64,000 nucleotides of DNA from Brenneria rubrifaciens (GCF_005484945.1 NZ_CP034035.1:992001-1056000); one strand, 5' to 3'. Positions 43,789 through 54,795 are shown, counted from the stretch's first letter. Made by a program: numbers and translations. The notes: generated by a model from the letters alone, not told the origin.

Positions 43789-45675
43789 ATGAGTATGAAA
43801 GGCCAAGAAACACGTGGGTTCCAGTCGGAAGTAAAGCAACTGCTGCATTTAATGATCCATTCACTCTACTCCAACAAAGAAATCTTTCTGCGTGAACTGA
43901 TCTCCAACGCGTCTGATGCGGCGGATAAATTACGTTTCCGTGCGCTGTCCAACCCTGATCTGTATGCCGGAGACGGTGAGTTGCGCGTACGCGTTTCCAC
44001 CGATAGAGAAAAACGAACGCTGACGATATCTGATAACGGTATCGGTATGAGCCGTGAAGAGGTGATTGATAATCTGGGAACGATCGCCAAATCCGGTACA
44101 AAAGCCTTTCTGGAGTCGATGGGGTCCGATCAGGTTAAAGACAGCCAGTTGATTGGTCAGTTTGGTGTTGGTTTCTATTCCGCCTTTATCGTGGCGGATA
44201 AAGTTACGGTGCGCACCCGTGCGGCAGGTGCGGCAGCCGATCAGTCGGTGTACTGGGAATCGGCGGGCGAGGGCGATTACACCATCGCCGACATCACCAA
44301 AGACGACCGCGGTACGGAAATTACTTTGCATCTGCGTGAAGGTGAGGACGAATTCCTGGATGACTGGCGTGTACGCTCCATCATCAGTAAATACTCCGAC
44401 CACATTGCGCTGCCGGTTGAGATTGAGTCCCGTACGGAAAGTGAAGAAGGCGGCGAATCAACCGTTAGCTGGGAAAAGATCAACAAGGCACAGGCGCTGT
44501 GGACGCGTAGCAGATCTGAGATCAGTGATGAAGAATATAACGAGTTCTACAAGCACATCGCCCACGATTTTACCGACCCGCTGAGCTGGAGCCACAACCG
44601 CGTGGAAGGTAAGCAGGAGTACACCAGCCTGCTGTATATCCCTTCCCGTGCGCCGTGGGACATGTGGAACCGCGACCACAAACACGGCTTGAAGCTGTAT
44701 GTTCAGCGCGTATTCATCATGGACGACGCCGAGCAGTTTATGCCGAATTATCTGCGCTTCGTGCGCGGCCTGATTGATTCCAATGATTTACCGCTCAACG
44801 TTTCCCGCGAAATTCTACAGGACAGCCGCGTCACTCAGAATCTGCGTAACGCGCTGACCAAACGCGTATTACAGATGCTGGATAAACTGGCGAAAGATGA
44901 TGCTGAAAAATATCAAACCTTCTGGCAACAGTTCGGTTTGGTGCTGAAGGAAGGCCCGGCTGAAGACGGCGGCAACCGTGAAGCGATCGCTAAACTGTTG
45001 CGCTTCGCCACAACGCAATCCGACAGTTCTGCACAGACGGTGTCGCTGGAAGAGTATGTTGGTCGAATGGTTGAAGGTCAGGATAAAATCTATTACATCA
45101 CGGCTGACAGCTATGCCGCCGCGAAGAGCAGTCCGCATCTGGAACTGTTCCGCAAGAAAGGTATTGAAGTGCTGCTGCTTTCCGATCGTATCGACGAATG
45201 GATGATGAGCTACCTGACCGAGTTCGACGGCAAGTCGTTCCAGTCTGTCAGCAAGGCGGATGAAGCCCTGGATAAGCTGGCGGATGAAGAAAACGATGCG
45301 CAGAAAGAAGCGGGAAAAGCGCTGGAGCCTTTTATCGATCGTGTGAAAACCCTGCTGGGTGAACGCGTGAAAGACGTTCGTCTGACGCATCGTCTCACGG
45401 ACACCCCGGCGATTGTGGTCACTGACGCCAACGAGATGAGCACGCAGATGGCAAAACTGTTTGCCGCTGCCGGACAGCAGGCGCCGGAAGTGAAATACAT
45501 TTTTGAACTGAACCCGGAGCACGCGCTGGTTAAACGCGCTGCCGATGTCAGTGATGAAGCCGGGTTTGCCGAGTGGGTAGAGTTGTTGTTCGATCAGGCT
45601 TTACTGGCAGAGCGCGGCACGCTGGAAGATCCTAACCTGTTTATCCGTCGCATGAACCAGTTGCTGACGGTTTGA
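43789..45675 (+). CDS. htpG: Hsp90-family chaperone HtpG
   Basis: 628-residue cytoplasmic ATP-dependent chaperone dimer. N-terminal GHKL ATPase site with [15 protein letters not shown] (about 30-45), DNGIGMS and [11 protein letters not shown]; middle domain with the catalytic Arg region ([10 protein letters not shown]); C-terminal dimerisation domain. Slightly longer than E. coli (624). TGAGGTAAGCA precedes the ATG. Heat-shock promoter upstream, terminator downstream. Confidence 0.97.
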   Translation: MSMKGQETRGFQSEVKQLLHLMIHSLYSNKEIFLRELISNASDAADKLRFRALSNPDLYAGDGELRVRVSTDREKRTLTISDNGIGMSREEVIDNLGTIAKSGTKAFLESMGSDQVKDSQLIGQFGVGFYSAFIVADKVTVRTRAAGAAADQSVYWESAGEGDYTIADITKDDRGTEITLHLREGEDEFLDDWRVRSIISKYSDHIALPVEIESRTESEEGGESTVSWEKINKAQALWTRSRSEISDEEYNEFYKHIAHDFTDPLSWSHNRVEGKQEYTSLLYIPSRAPWDMWNRDHKHGLKLYVQRVFIMDDAEQFMPNYLRFVRGLIDSNDLPLNVSREILQDSRVTQNLRNALTKRVLQMLDKLAKDDAEKYQTFWQQFGLVLKEGPAEDGGNREAIAKLLRFATTQSDSSAQTVSLEEYVGRMVEGQDKIYYITADSYAAAKSSPHLELFRKKGIEVLLLSDRIDEWMMSYLTEFDGKSFQSVSKADEALDKLADEENDAQKEAGKALEPFIDRVKTLLGERVKDVRLTHRLTDTPAIVVTDANEMSTQMAKLFAAAGQQAPEVKYIFELNPEHALVKRAADVSDEAGFAEWVELLFDQALLAERGTLEDPNLFIRRMNQLLTV

Positions 45676-45684
45676 TGTCTCCGG

Positions 45685-45705
45685 GACCCCGGTTCCGCCG
45701 GGGTC
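45685..45705 (+). terminator. htpG terminator-like hairpin
   Basis: Eight-base GC-rich stem GACCCCGG / CCGGGGTC with a five-base loop right after the htpG stop; the T run is poor. Confidence 0.6.
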
Positions 45706-45943
45706 TCAAAACGCAGCTTATCGGGTTGACGTAATGCCGGTTTTCGTGGCCGCGTCTGACCTGATCTTCGCTTGTCTTTACCTCATCGATTATTCTCTAT
45801 TCGTCTATACTCACTGTTAATGGCTGCCCCACCCTGAGGTCTGCAAAGCTTTTCACCTGCCGATAGCTTGCTGAAGCGAGTCCGTTCCTTGAGGAACCGC
45901 GCCTGGAATGGTATGGTTTATGGCTTTCAAATTTTTTTTATAA

Positions 45944-46615
<672 letters not shown>

Positions 46616-46653
46616 TCCCCCCCGGCGATAGCGATATCTTGTCAATACCTCTG

Positions 46654-46680
46654 ATGCCAGACGACCGCCTGGCATTTTTT
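46654..46680 (+). terminator. adk terminator
   Basis: Stem ATGCCAG / CTGGCAT with an eight-base loop and six T. The rest of the 303-base adk-hemH gap shows nothing else except the expected hemH promoter region. Confidence 0.85.
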
Positions 46681-46918
46681 ATGCCGCCAATCTGCGAGCT
46701 GTTGCCGTGCTATCTCGTTCGCTTTCCTCTATTGATAACATCGGTTTTAACCCTGTTATCCACGCGTATTTGTTTGCCTTTTTTTCGCTACAATAGACTT
46801 TCTGATGTTAAGCATAGGCTGGCTGGAGAGCTCGCTTGTCTATACTCAATACATTTCAGGACGCAAGAAGCCAACGCGCCTGCAACCTGAGAACTGACGG
46901 ATCCATAAGGGGAAGGCT

Positions 46919-47884
46919 TTGATAAGAGAAGAGAAACCCGGTGTGCTGATGGTGAATTTAGGAACACCTGATGCTCCAACACCACAGGCGGTGAAGCGCT
47001 ATCTGGCCGAATTCCTGAGCGATAGGCGAGTCGTGGACACGCCCCGGCTGCTATGGTGGCCGCTGTTGCGTGGCGTCATTTTGCCTTTTCGCTCTCCGCG
47101 AGTGGCAAAGCTCTATCAGTCCGTCTGGATGGAGGGGGGCTCGCCGCTGCTGGTGATAAGCCGCCGACAGCAGCAGGCGCTGGCAGCCCGTATGCTTGAT
47201 ATCCCTGTAGCGTTGGGGATGAGCTATGGATCGCCTAGCCTGCATTCCGCGCTGGATAAACTGTTAGCGCAGGGGGTCACGCAGTTGGTGGTGATACCAA
47301 TGTATCCTCAGTATTCCTGTTCGACCACGGCGGCCGTCTGGGATGGACTGGCGACGCAATTACGCGGCTATCGGCAACTGCCCGCCATCCGCTTTATTCG
47401 TGATTACGCCGAACACGCCGCCTATATCGCCGCATTGAAATATCGAGTTGATCAGGCTTTTGCCGAACATGGTGAACCAGACCGACTGATCCTCTCGTTT
47501 CACGGTATCCCGCAGCGTTATGCCGACGAAGGCGATGATTACCCACTGCGTTGCCGCGCGACTACCAACGCGTTGATTGCGGCACTGGGATTGCCTGAAG
47601 AAAAGGTGATGATGACCTTCCAGTCGCGTTTCGGACGCGAGCCCTGGCTGACGCCTTATACGGATGAAACGATGCAGGCGTTACCTTCACAGGGGGTTAA
47701 ACGTATTCAAATTATGTGTCCGGGGTTTGCCGCAGACTGTCTGGAAACGCTGGAGGAGATTCAGGAGCAGAACCGGGAGATATTCTTGCATGCGGGTGGT
47801 GAAGCATTTAACTACATCCCCGCGTTGAATGACGACCCGCTGCACATAGACCTGCTGGAGCAATTAGTCACGAAAGCGGATTAG
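46919..47884 (+). CDS. hemH: Ferrochelatase
   Basis: 321-residue enzyme inserting Fe(II) into protoporphyrin IX, the last step of heme b synthesis. The conserved [22 protein letters not shown] start, the catalytic His in [17 protein letters not shown] and the C-terminal [15 protein letters not shown] block are present. No ATG or GTG lies at the proper place; a TTG at 46919 preceded by AAGGGGAAGG gives the right N-terminus, so I take TTG as the start. Heme made here serves the bo3 oxidase encoded by cyo. Confidence 0.95.
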   Translation: MIREEKPGVLMVNLGTPDAPTPQAVKRYLAEFLSDRRVVDTPRLLWWPLLRGVILPFRSPRVAKLYQSVWMEGGSPLLVISRRQQQALAARMLDIPVALGMSYGSPSLHSALDKLLAQGVTQLVVIPMYPQYSCSTTAAVWDGLATQLRGYRQLPAIRFIRDYAEHAAYIAALKYRVDQAFAEHGEPDRLILSFHGIPQRYADEGDDYPLRCRATTNALIAALGLPEEKVMMTFQSRFGREPWLTPYTDETMQALPSQGVKRIQIMCPGFAADCLETLEEIQEQNREIFLHAGGEAFNYIPALNDDPLHIDLLEQLVTKAD

Positions 47885-47908
47885 GTGACGGGCGGTAACC
47901 GTAAAATC

Positions 47909-47930
47909 AAGGCGGGGATTTCCCCGCCTT
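47909..47930. terminator. Bidirectional terminator hemH / ybaL
   Basis: Ten-base stem AAGGCGGGGA / TCCCCGCCTT with a two-base loop in the convergent gap. The minus-strand side is followed by a T-rich stretch. Confidence 0.7.
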
Positions 47931-47970
47931 GTCGTGATAAGGGGTTTTAAACCGTCATTTCTATCTGAAA

Positions 47971-49656
47971 TCAGATAGGACATTGCGCCGGTGGCGAGGG
48001 TTCTTCATCCAATTGGAGCAGCGAGATCATGCTATTGGCTATTTCACGTTCACCCATAATGACCTGATTGGCGCCGTGCTCCGTGATGTAGCTGACTTCA
48101 TCGTCATAATGCGCACGAGCGATGATCTCCAGATCTGCGCGTTTTTCCCGTGCCGCCGCCACAATTTCCCCGGCTTCATATCCGTTGGGAATGGTGAGCA
48201 ACAGCCAGCGGGCACAGTCCAGACGAGCGATTTCCATGATTTCGGGTTTAGTGGCGTTACCGAGGACCGCTTTGATACCCTGCTCTCGCAGAGCATCGAC
48301 ACGTGAACGAGAGTTCTCAACCACAACCACTGGAACGCCAGCCTGATGCAGTTTAGCGCCAATCAGACTGCCTACGCGACCGTAGCCGACCAGCAGCGCG
48401 TGGTTGCTTAAATCGACGGGAATCTGCTTCTCCTCCTCAATCGCTTCTTCCACGATCTGCTCTTCAATGGTTTCATTTTTCGTCAGATAGCGTTCAAGCA
48501 GGGCAAAAATCAGCGGGTTGATCATGATCGAGAGGATGGCGCCGGCCAGCACCAGACTGCGTCCTTCTTCAGACATCAGACCAAGGGCGATGCCAAGACC
48601 GGCAAGAATAAAGGCGAATTCGCCGATTTGCGCCAGACTGGCGGAAATGGTCAAGGCTGTGCGCTTGGAGTGACCAAATAGCCGAACCAGAATAAAGGCC
48701 GCCGCGGACTTGCCGAACACAATGATCGCCAGGGTAACCAGGACGGATATCGGCTCATTGATAAGAATCATCGGGTCGAACAGCATTCCGACGGAAACAA
48801 AGAACAGAACCGCGAAGGCATCACGCAGAGGCAGCGTATCGTGTGCCGCTCGCTGGCTGAGTTCGGATTCATTTAGCACTACGCCTGCGAAGAATGCGCC
48901 CAGGGCAAAGGAAACATCGAACAGTTTCACCGCGCCGAAAGCGATACCCAGCGCCATGGCAAGCACTGCCAGCGTGAACAATTCGCGGGAGCCGGTGCTG
49001 GCGCTTTTCGCCAGCACCCAAGGAACCAGACGCCGACCTACAACGATCATCAGGGTGATAAAGGCGATGACCTTGCCGATGGTCCAGGCCAAATCGCGTA
49101 ATAGCTTGCCGGTATCGGCATGTTCCGCGCCAATCATGTCACTAAATGCCGGCAGCAGCACCAGCGTCAGCACCATGGCCAGATCTTCGACAATCAGCCA
49201 GCCGATGGCGATTTGACCGCGTTGACTGTCAATCAGTTGTCGTTCTTCCAGCGCTCGTAGCAGAACAACGGTACTGGCGGTGGAAAGACACAGCCCGAAA
49301 ACCAGACCGCTTGCCAGGTTCCAGCCAAGCATGGCGGAAAGCCCCATGCCAAGCAGCGTAGCCACGACGATTTGAGCGATGGCGCCGGGAATGGCGATGG
49401 ATTTCACCGCCATCAGATCTTTTAGGGAGAAGTGTAAACCGACGCCAAACATCAAAAGGATGACGCCTAACTCAGCCAATTCCGGCGCCAGCGAGGTATC
49501 AGCGACAAATCCGGGCGTAAACGGCCCGACAAGCACACCGGCGACAAGATAGCCAACAAGGGGGGAGATGCGCAGGCGGTTAGCCAGGATACCGAGGAGG
49601 AAGGCAAGTACCAGCCCTCCGGCAATAGTAGAAATTAGAGGTGTTGCAGCATGCAT
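47971..49656 (-). CDS. ybaL: YbaL, CPA2-family cation/proton antiporter with NAD-binding (TrkA-N) domain
   Basis: 561-residue KefC-like transporter: about 12 membrane helices with the Na/H exchanger signature GVILLMFGVGLHFSLKDL, then a cytoplasmic Rossmann domain (HALLVGYGRVGSLIGAKL, from about 420) that binds nucleotide. Substrate not established. I use the ATG giving MHAATPLISTIAGGL; the open frame extends 38 residues further upstream without homology. In E. coli fsr lies between ybaL and ushA; it is absent here. Confidence 0.92.
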   Translation of the reverse strand: MHAATPLISTIAGGLVLAFLLGILANRLRISPLVGYLVAGVLVGPFTPGFVADTSLAPELAELGVILLMFGVGLHFSLKDLMAVKSIAIPGAIAQIVVATLLGMGLSAMLGWNLASGLVFGLCLSTASTVVLLRALEERQLIDSQRGQIAIGWLIVEDLAMVLTLVLLPAFSDMIGAEHADTGKLLRDLAWTIGKVIAFITLMIVVGRRLVPWVLAKSASTGSRELFTLAVLAMALGIAFGAVKLFDVSFALGAFFAGVVLNESELSQRAAHDTLPLRDAFAVLFFVSVGMLFDPMILINEPISVLVTLAIIVFGKSAAAFILVRLFGHSKRTALTISASLAQIGEFAFILAGLGIALGLMSEEGRSLVLAGAILSIMINPLIFALLERYLTKNETIEEQIVEEAIEEEKQIPVDLSNHALLVGYGRVGSLIGAKLHQAGVPVVVVENSRSRVDALREQGIKAVLGNATKPEIMEIARLDCARWLLLTIPNGYEAGEIVAAAREKRADLEIIARAHYDDEVSYITEHGANQVIMGEREIANSMISLLQLDEEPSPPAQCPI

Positions 49657-50343
49657 CCCGACTCCTTGTGCCATGAGGTGAAACGTGAATGAGCAGACTT
49701 CTTCTGACCCTTCTGAGCTGGCGGCGCGGCCAAAATTCGGTGAGGGCGTGGCGAATGGCTTCACTCCCACCGAAATTCCCTGACGGTATCAGGCCAGTGA
49801 AATTCGTTTATTTTGTCTGGCGGTAAAGCCAGCAATTTCGGCAATATTTAAATTCTATTGTATATAGCGAAAACTTGCTTGGGTAAAAATGGTTTTTTGT
49901 GAAAAATGTTAGTTTATAAAGATAATCATAGTGTAACACAGATTTATATAGGGTTTCTCCTGATAAGCATTGATAATCATGTGTAATTATTTTTATAAAG
50001 CCGGTTTCTTAGTGGATTTCCCTACTGTTTTTTCCGTGAGCCCGATAAAGTCATGCCATCTGCGGGTTGGAATCGAGGGAAAAGAGGGAATAAAGAGCAT
50101 GAAAAAGGATTATTCCGATGAACCATCCATATTAGGCAAAATTCATGGCAGCACGAAGATAATCCGCCAGAGCTGACCACTGGAAGGGCGGGTGAGTGTA
50201 CCTAGTGAGAAACCTCTATTGGAGAATGCCTGCCGCTGCTTTGGCGGGTAATGACAAGTATTGTTCATCTCTCTGTGCTAGCCTGATTAGCGAGATTTTT
50301 CTATCCACATGAATTGGGTATTTAAAATAAACGGAGTTTAATC
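49657..50343. other. ybaL-ushA intergenic region
   Basis: 687 bases, mostly AT-rich, occupying the place of fsr in E. coli. No recognisable remnant of fsr. One tiny frame (50099-50176) has a ribosome site; otherwise only the ushA and ybaL promoter regions are expected. Confidence 0.5.
50099..50176 (+). CDS. Possible 25-residue small protein
   Basis: ATG with GAGGGAATAAAGAGC upstream encodes MKKDYSDEPSILGKIHGSTK and five more residues (IIRQS). Charged, no membrane segment, no family I recognise. It lies in the ybaL-ushA gap. It could equally be a chance frame. Confidence 0.25.
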   Translation: MKKDYSDEPSILGKIHGSTKIIRQS

Positions 50344-51996
50344 ATGCATTTTTCAGTAAAAATACTGGGCTGCGCGGTTGCGGCATCGCTGGCGCTGACC
50401 TCTGCGTACGCAATGGCTTGGGAAAAAGACAAAACCTATGCCATCACGATATTGCATACAAACGATCACCACGGTCACTTCTGGCAAAATAAGTATGGTG
50501 AGTATGGTCTGGCGGCACAAAAAACATTGGTCGATCAAATTCGACAGGAAGTCGCCAGCCAGGGCGGTAGCGTTTTGTTGCTATCCGGCGGTGATATCAA
50601 CACCGGCGTGCCTGAATCAGATTTACAGGATGCCGAGCCTGATTTTCGTGGCATGAGCATGGTGGGCTACGACGCGATGGCGCTGGGTAATCATGAGTTT
50701 GACAACCCGCTTTCGGTGCTGCGTCAGCAGGAAAAGTGGGCGAAATTTCCGCTGCTTTCCGCCAACGTTTATCAAACCAGCACGAATAAACGGCTGTTCA
50801 AGCCTTATTCCCTGTTTGATGAAAAGGGCGTGAAAGTTGCCGTTATCGGCCTGACAACCGACGATACCGCCAAACTGGGCAATCCTGAGTATTTATCGGA
50901 TATCGAATTCCGTAAGCCGGCTACCGAAGCCAGGCTGGTGGTAGAGCAATTGCGCAAGACGGAAAAACCGGATGTGATCATTGCGGCGACGCACATGGGC
51001 CATTATGACGACGGTAGACACGGCTCAAACGCGCCGGGCGATGTCGAAATGGCGCGTAGCCTGCCGGCGGGCTATCTGGACATGATTGTCGGCGGGCATT
51101 CGCAAGACCCGGTTTGCATGGCCGGCAAAAATAAAAAACAGGTGGATTACGTGCCGGGCACGCCTTGCGCCCCGGATCGTCAAAACGGCACCTGGATTGT
51201 TCAGGCGCATGAATGGGGTAAGTATGTCGGACGCGCGGATTTCACTTTCCGTAATGGCGAATTGAAACTGGCGCGCTACCGGCTTATTCCGGTCAACCTC
51301 AAGAAGAATGTTGAGGAAGCAGACGGCAAAAGTGAACGCGTTTACTACACACAGGAAATCGCACAGGACCCGGCGGTGCTGAAAATGCTGACCCCGTTCC
51401 AGGAAAAAGGTCACGCACAATTAGATGTGAAAGTCGGCAGCGTCAACGGGAAACTGGAAGGGGATCGCAGTCAGGTGCGTTTTCGCCAGACCAATCTGGC
51501 GCGGGTGCTGTTGTCGGCCCAGCTTGAACGCGCGAACGCGGACTTTGCGGTAATGAGCGGCGGCGGCGTGCGTGATTCCATTGAATCCGGCGACATTACC
51601 TATAAAAATGTGCTGCAAGTGCAGCCTTTTGCCAACACGCTGGTTTATGTGGATATGACAGGCAGCGAAGTGGAAAAATATCTGGCCGTGGTCGCCAATA
51701 AACAGGTCGATTCCGGGGCGTATGCGCAGTTCCTTAACGTCAGCCTGATTGCGGATGGAGAGGGTGTGCAGGACATTAAAATTAAAGGTGAACCGTTGGA
51801 CGCGGACAAAGTCTATCGCATGTCCACGCTGAGTTTTAACGCCACGGGTGGGGATGACTATCCGCGTATTGATAATCTGCCTGGCTATGTGAATACGGGT
51901 TTTATCGATGCTGAAGTTTTAAAACAATACATCGGAAAACACTCGCCGCTGGATGCGGCGGCCTATGAGCCTAAAGGCGAGATGGTTTATAAATAG
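50344..51996 (+). CDS. ushA: UDP-sugar hydrolase / 5'-nucleotidase
   Basis: 550-residue periplasmic metallophosphoesterase that degrades UDP-glucose and nucleotides for salvage. Signal peptide about 1-25 (ending AYAMA). Dimetal site motifs in order: HTNDHHGHF, SGGDINTG, ALGNHEFD, ATHMGHY and GGHSQD; the C-terminal substrate domain has GGGVRDSIESGDITY and FNATGGDDYP. Length is identical to E. coli UshA. Terminator follows. Confidence 0.97.
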   Translation: MHFSVKILGCAVAASLALTSAYAMAWEKDKTYAITILHTNDHHGHFWQNKYGEYGLAAQKTLVDQIRQEVASQGGSVLLLSGGDINTGVPESDLQDAEPDFRGMSMVGYDAMALGNHEFDNPLSVLRQQEKWAKFPLLSANVYQTSTNKRLFKPYSLFDEKGVKVAVIGLTTDDTAKLGNPEYLSDIEFRKPATEARLVVEQLRKTEKPDVIIAATHMGHYDDGRHGSNAPGDVEMARSLPAGYLDMIVGGHSQDPVCMAGKNKKQVDYVPGTPCAPDRQNGTWIVQAHEWGKYVGRADFTFRNGELKLARYRLIPVNLKKNVEEADGKSERVYYTQEIAQDPAVLKMLTPFQEKGHAQLDVKVGSVNGKLEGDRSQVRFRQTNLARVLLSAQLERANADFAVMSGGGVRDSIESGDITYKNVLQVQPFANTLVYVDMTGSEVEKYLAVVANKQVDSGAYAQFLNVSLIADGEGVQDIKIKGEPLDADKVYRMSTLSFNATGGDDYPRIDNLPGYVNTGFIDAEVLKQYIGKHSPLDAAAYEPKGEMVYK

Positions 51997-52049
51997 GCGC
52001 TGAACCAAGACAGACCGCAGGTGATACGGTCTGTCTCAGATTGCTGACG

Positions 52050-52075
52050 AACCCCACGTTTTTTCGTGGGGTTCT
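52050..52075 (+). terminator. ushA terminator
   Basis: Nine-base stem AACCCCACG / CGTGGGGTT with a six-T loop. Confidence 0.75.
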
Positions 52076-52106
52076 CTGTCACTAGTCCACGGAACCGCGC
52101 ATAACG

Positions 52107-52256
52107 ATGATCGAAAACGGCAATTATTTTCTGCATCACGCCTATTCCATTCTGCGTAGCGCGGAGGATGCGATGACGGCGCCGCTTACAGACAATCACA
52201 TCACCGCGACGCTGGCTATCCGCGAATATTTTCTCAACGCGTTATTAACGCCGTAA
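52107..52256 (+). CDS. Hypothetical 49-residue frame, possibly a gene remnant
   Basis: Begins MIENGNYFLHHAYSILRSAE and ends REYFLNALLTP. Composition and codon use look protein-like, but no clear ribosome site precedes the ATG and I recognise no family. It may be the remnant of a gene lost when the btsT block came to lie here. Confidence 0.25.
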   Translation: MIENGNYFLHHAYSILRSAEDAMTAPLTDNHITATLAIREYFLNALLTP

Positions 52257-52433
52257 CTGAATCTCTCACGGCGCTGAGCGCGACGGCCACACGGGGGGAT
52301 TTCTTCTGGCGACCACTCACAGGGTAATTTTAACCGCTTAGCTCGCTATACTGCCGTCCACCCAAATACCTGCCGCGGGCGCGCACGCGATGCCGTAATG
52401 TCCGCTATTATTTTCCTTATGCAAAACAGAAAC

Positions 52434-52457
52434 GTGCGATAACACGCGTTATCGCAC
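52434..52457. promoter_or_regulatory. Palindrome upstream of btsT
   Basis: Perfect ten-base arms GTGCGATAAC / GTTATCGCAC around ACGC, about 75 bases before the btsT ATG. It could be an operator or a leader hairpin; I cannot assign a regulator. Confidence 0.5.
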
Positions 52458-52531
52458 AAAGCCACACCAGGGTTTACCTTTTCACAGCGAGTAAAATCAA
52501 ACAATTTCGATTTCTAATTGAAGGATGTCTT

Positions 52532-54685
52532 ATGAAGAGCAGTGCCATTCTTAAACACATCCCCTGGATGATCCTCGGGGTCATCGGGGCTGCCTGTCTC
52601 GGCGTAGTCGCACTACGCCGCGGCGAGCATGTTAGTGCGTTATGGATTATTGTCGCTTCTGTCGCCGTCTACCTTGTGGCTTACCGATATTACAGCTTGT
52701 ATATCGCGCAGAAAGTCATGCAGTTGGACTCGACAAGAGCGACGCCTGCCGTTGTAAACAATGACGGCCTAAACTATGTGCCGACCAACCGTAACGTCCT
52801 GTTCGGACACCACTTTGCCGCTATCGCAGGCGCGGGGCCGTTGGTAGGACCGGTGCTGGCCGCACAGATCGGCTATCTGCCCGGCACCTTATGGCTGCTG
52901 GGCGGCGTGGTGCTGGCCGGCGCCGTTCAGGATTTCATGGTGCTGTTCATTTCGACTCGTCGTAATGGCGCGTCGTTGGGCGAAATCGTCAAGAAAGAGC
53001 TGGGGCCGATACCTGGCACGATCGCGCTGTTTGGCTGCTTCCTTATCATGATCATTATTCTGGCGGTACTGGCGCTGATCGTGGTCAAAGCGCTGGCGGA
53101 GAGCCCGTGGGGGGTATTTACCGTGTGCTCAACGGTGCCGATCGCGCTGTTTATGGGCATTTACATGCGCTTTATCCGACCGGGTCGCGTAGGCGAGGTT
53201 TCGGTTATCGGCATCGTGCTGCTGGTGCTATCGATCTGGTTTGGCGGCGTGGTGGCGAGTGACCCGTACTGGGGACCGGCGCTGACCTTCAAGGACACCA
53301 CTATCACCTTTACGCTGATTGGTTACGCCTTTGTTTCCGCCCTGCTGCCGGTATGGTTGATTCTGGCGCCGCGTGACTATCTGGCAACATTCTTGAAAAT
53401 CGGGGTTATCGTCGGTCTGGCGATTGGCATTGTGATCCTGAATCCTGACCTGAAAATGCCGGCGGTGACGCAGTTTGTCGACGGCACCGGTCCGGTGTGG
53501 AAAGGCACGCTGTTCCCATTCCTGTTTATCACCATTGCCTGCGGTGCGGTGTCCGGCTTCCACGCATTGATCTCCTCCGGCACCACGCCGAAGCTGCTGG
53601 CTAACGAAACGGACGCGCGTTTTATTGGTTACGGCGCGATGCTGATGGAGTCCTTCGTCGCGGTAATGGCGCTGGTTGCGGCCTCTATTATCGAACCGGG
53701 CCTCTACTTCGCGATGAACACCCCGCCTGCGGCGTTGGGGATCACCATGCCGGATCTGCATAGGCTGGGTACGGCCGATGCGCCGATGATTCTGTCGCAA
53801 TTGCAAGATGTTTCCGCGCAGGCGGCGGCGGTGGTCAGTTCCTGGGGATTTGTGATTTCGCCTGACCAGATTCTGCAAACGGCGAAAGACATTGGCGAAC
53901 CTTCTGTGCTGAACCGCGCGGGCGGCGCACCGACGCTGGCGGTGGGTATTGCATACGTTTTCCACCAGATCATTCCGGGCGCGGATATGGGCTTCTGGTA
54001 TCACTTCGGTATCTTGTTTGAAGCGTTGTTCATTTTGACCGCGCTGGATGCGGGGACGCGCGCCGGCCGCTTTATGTTGCAGGATCTGCTGGGCAACTTC
54101 GTGCCGTTCCTGAAGAAAACCGACTCGCTGGTGGCGGGAATGATCGGTACGGCGGGATGCGTTGGTCTGTGGGGCTACCTGTTGTATCAAGGGGTTGTGG
54201 ACCCGCTGGGCGGCGTGAAGAGCCTGTGGCCGCTGTTCGGTATCTCTAACCAGATGCTGGCGGCTGTGGCGCTGGTATTGAGTACGGTTATCCTGATTAA
54301 GATGAAACGCACCCGGTACATCTGGGTGACGCTGGTTCCGGCTATCTGGCTGCTGATTTGCACCACCTGGGCGCTGGGGCTGAAACTGTTCAGCGATAAT
54401 CCGCAGTTGGAAGGCTTCTTCTATATGGCCAACATGTTCAAAGGCAAGATTGCCGAGGGCGGCGCGGATCTGAGCGCGCAGCAAATCGCCAACATGAACC
54501 ATATCGTCACCAACAACTACACCAACGCCGGTTTGAGCATTCTGTTCCTGGTCGTGGTATACAGCATTATCGCTTACGGTGTTAAAGCTGCACTGGCCGC
54601 TCGCGACGTTTCTGAGCGTACGGATCAGGAAACGCCTTATGTTCCGGTTCCTGAAGGCGGCGTGCAAGTTTCTTCCGGTCACTAA
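52532..54685 (+). CDS. btsT: Pyruvate/H+ symporter BtsT (CstA family)
   Basis: 717-residue multi-pass inner-membrane protein of the CstA family. It matches E. coli BtsT (YjiY, high-affinity pyruvate uptake) more closely than CstA: HIPWMILGVIG start, AESPWGVFTVCSTVPIALFM, and C-terminus TPYVPVPEGGVQVSS. Conserved family blocks FGHHFAAIAGAGPLVGPVLA and SGFHALISSGTTPK are intact. Followed by yjiX and yjiA, the same trio as in E. coli although there it sits in another chromosomal region. The two-component regulator BtsSR is not in this window. Confidence 0.93.
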   Translation: MKSSAILKHIPWMILGVIGAACLGVVALRRGEHVSALWIIVASVAVYLVAYRYYSLYIAQKVMQLDSTRATPAVVNNDGLNYVPTNRNVLFGHHFAAIAGAGPLVGPVLAAQIGYLPGTLWLLGGVVLAGAVQDFMVLFISTRRNGASLGEIVKKELGPIPGTIALFGCFLIMIIILAVLALIVVKALAESPWGVFTVCSTVPIALFMGIYMRFIRPGRVGEVSVIGIVLLVLSIWFGGVVASDPYWGPALTFKDTTITFTLIGYAFVSALLPVWLILAPRDYLATFLKIGVIVGLAIGIVILNPDLKMPAVTQFVDGTGPVWKGTLFPFLFITIACGAVSGFHALISSGTTPKLLANETDARFIGYGAMLMESFVAVMALVAASIIEPGLYFAMNTPPAALGITMPDLHRLGTADAPMILSQLQDVSAQAAAVVSSWGFVISPDQILQTAKDIGEPSVLNRAGGAPTLAVGIAYVFHQIIPGADMGFWYHFGILFEALFILTALDAGTRAGRFMLQDLLGNFVPFLKKTDSLVAGMIGTAGCVGLWGYLLYQGVVDPLGGVKSLWPLFGISNQMLAAVALVLSTVILIKMKRTRYIWVTLVPAIWLLICTTWALGLKLFSDNPQLEGFFYMANMFKGKIAEGGADLSAQQIANMNHIVTNNYTNAGLSILFLVVVYSIIAYGVKAALAARDVSERTDQETPYVPVPEGGVQVSSGH

Positions 54686-54756
54686 GCGTCACTCACCCTG
54701 TCAGATTTTGGGCGACGGCTGGCATGGCCGGAACGTAAAAGGTGACGGGTATGTCT

Positions 54757-54795
54757 ACCCTGTATAATGTATAACGTTATACAGGGTATTTTTAT
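54757..54795 (+). terminator. Hairpin between btsT and yjiX
   Basis: Eleven-base perfect stem ACCCTGTATAA / TTATACAGGGT with a nine-base loop, followed by ATTTTTAT. Looks like an intrinsic terminator or attenuator that reduces read-through into yjiX-yjiA. Confidence 0.75.

Larger units (their letters stand above)
51997..52531. other. ushA-btsT intergenic region
   Basis: 535 bases holding the ushA terminator, a 49-codon frame of unknown status (52107-52256) and a perfect palindrome (52434-52457) ahead of btsT. Confidence 0.5.

Noticed and set aside
53228..54682. 484-codon open frame antisense to btsT
   Set aside because: Arg/His/Gln-rich shadow of a membrane-protein gene; no start signal.
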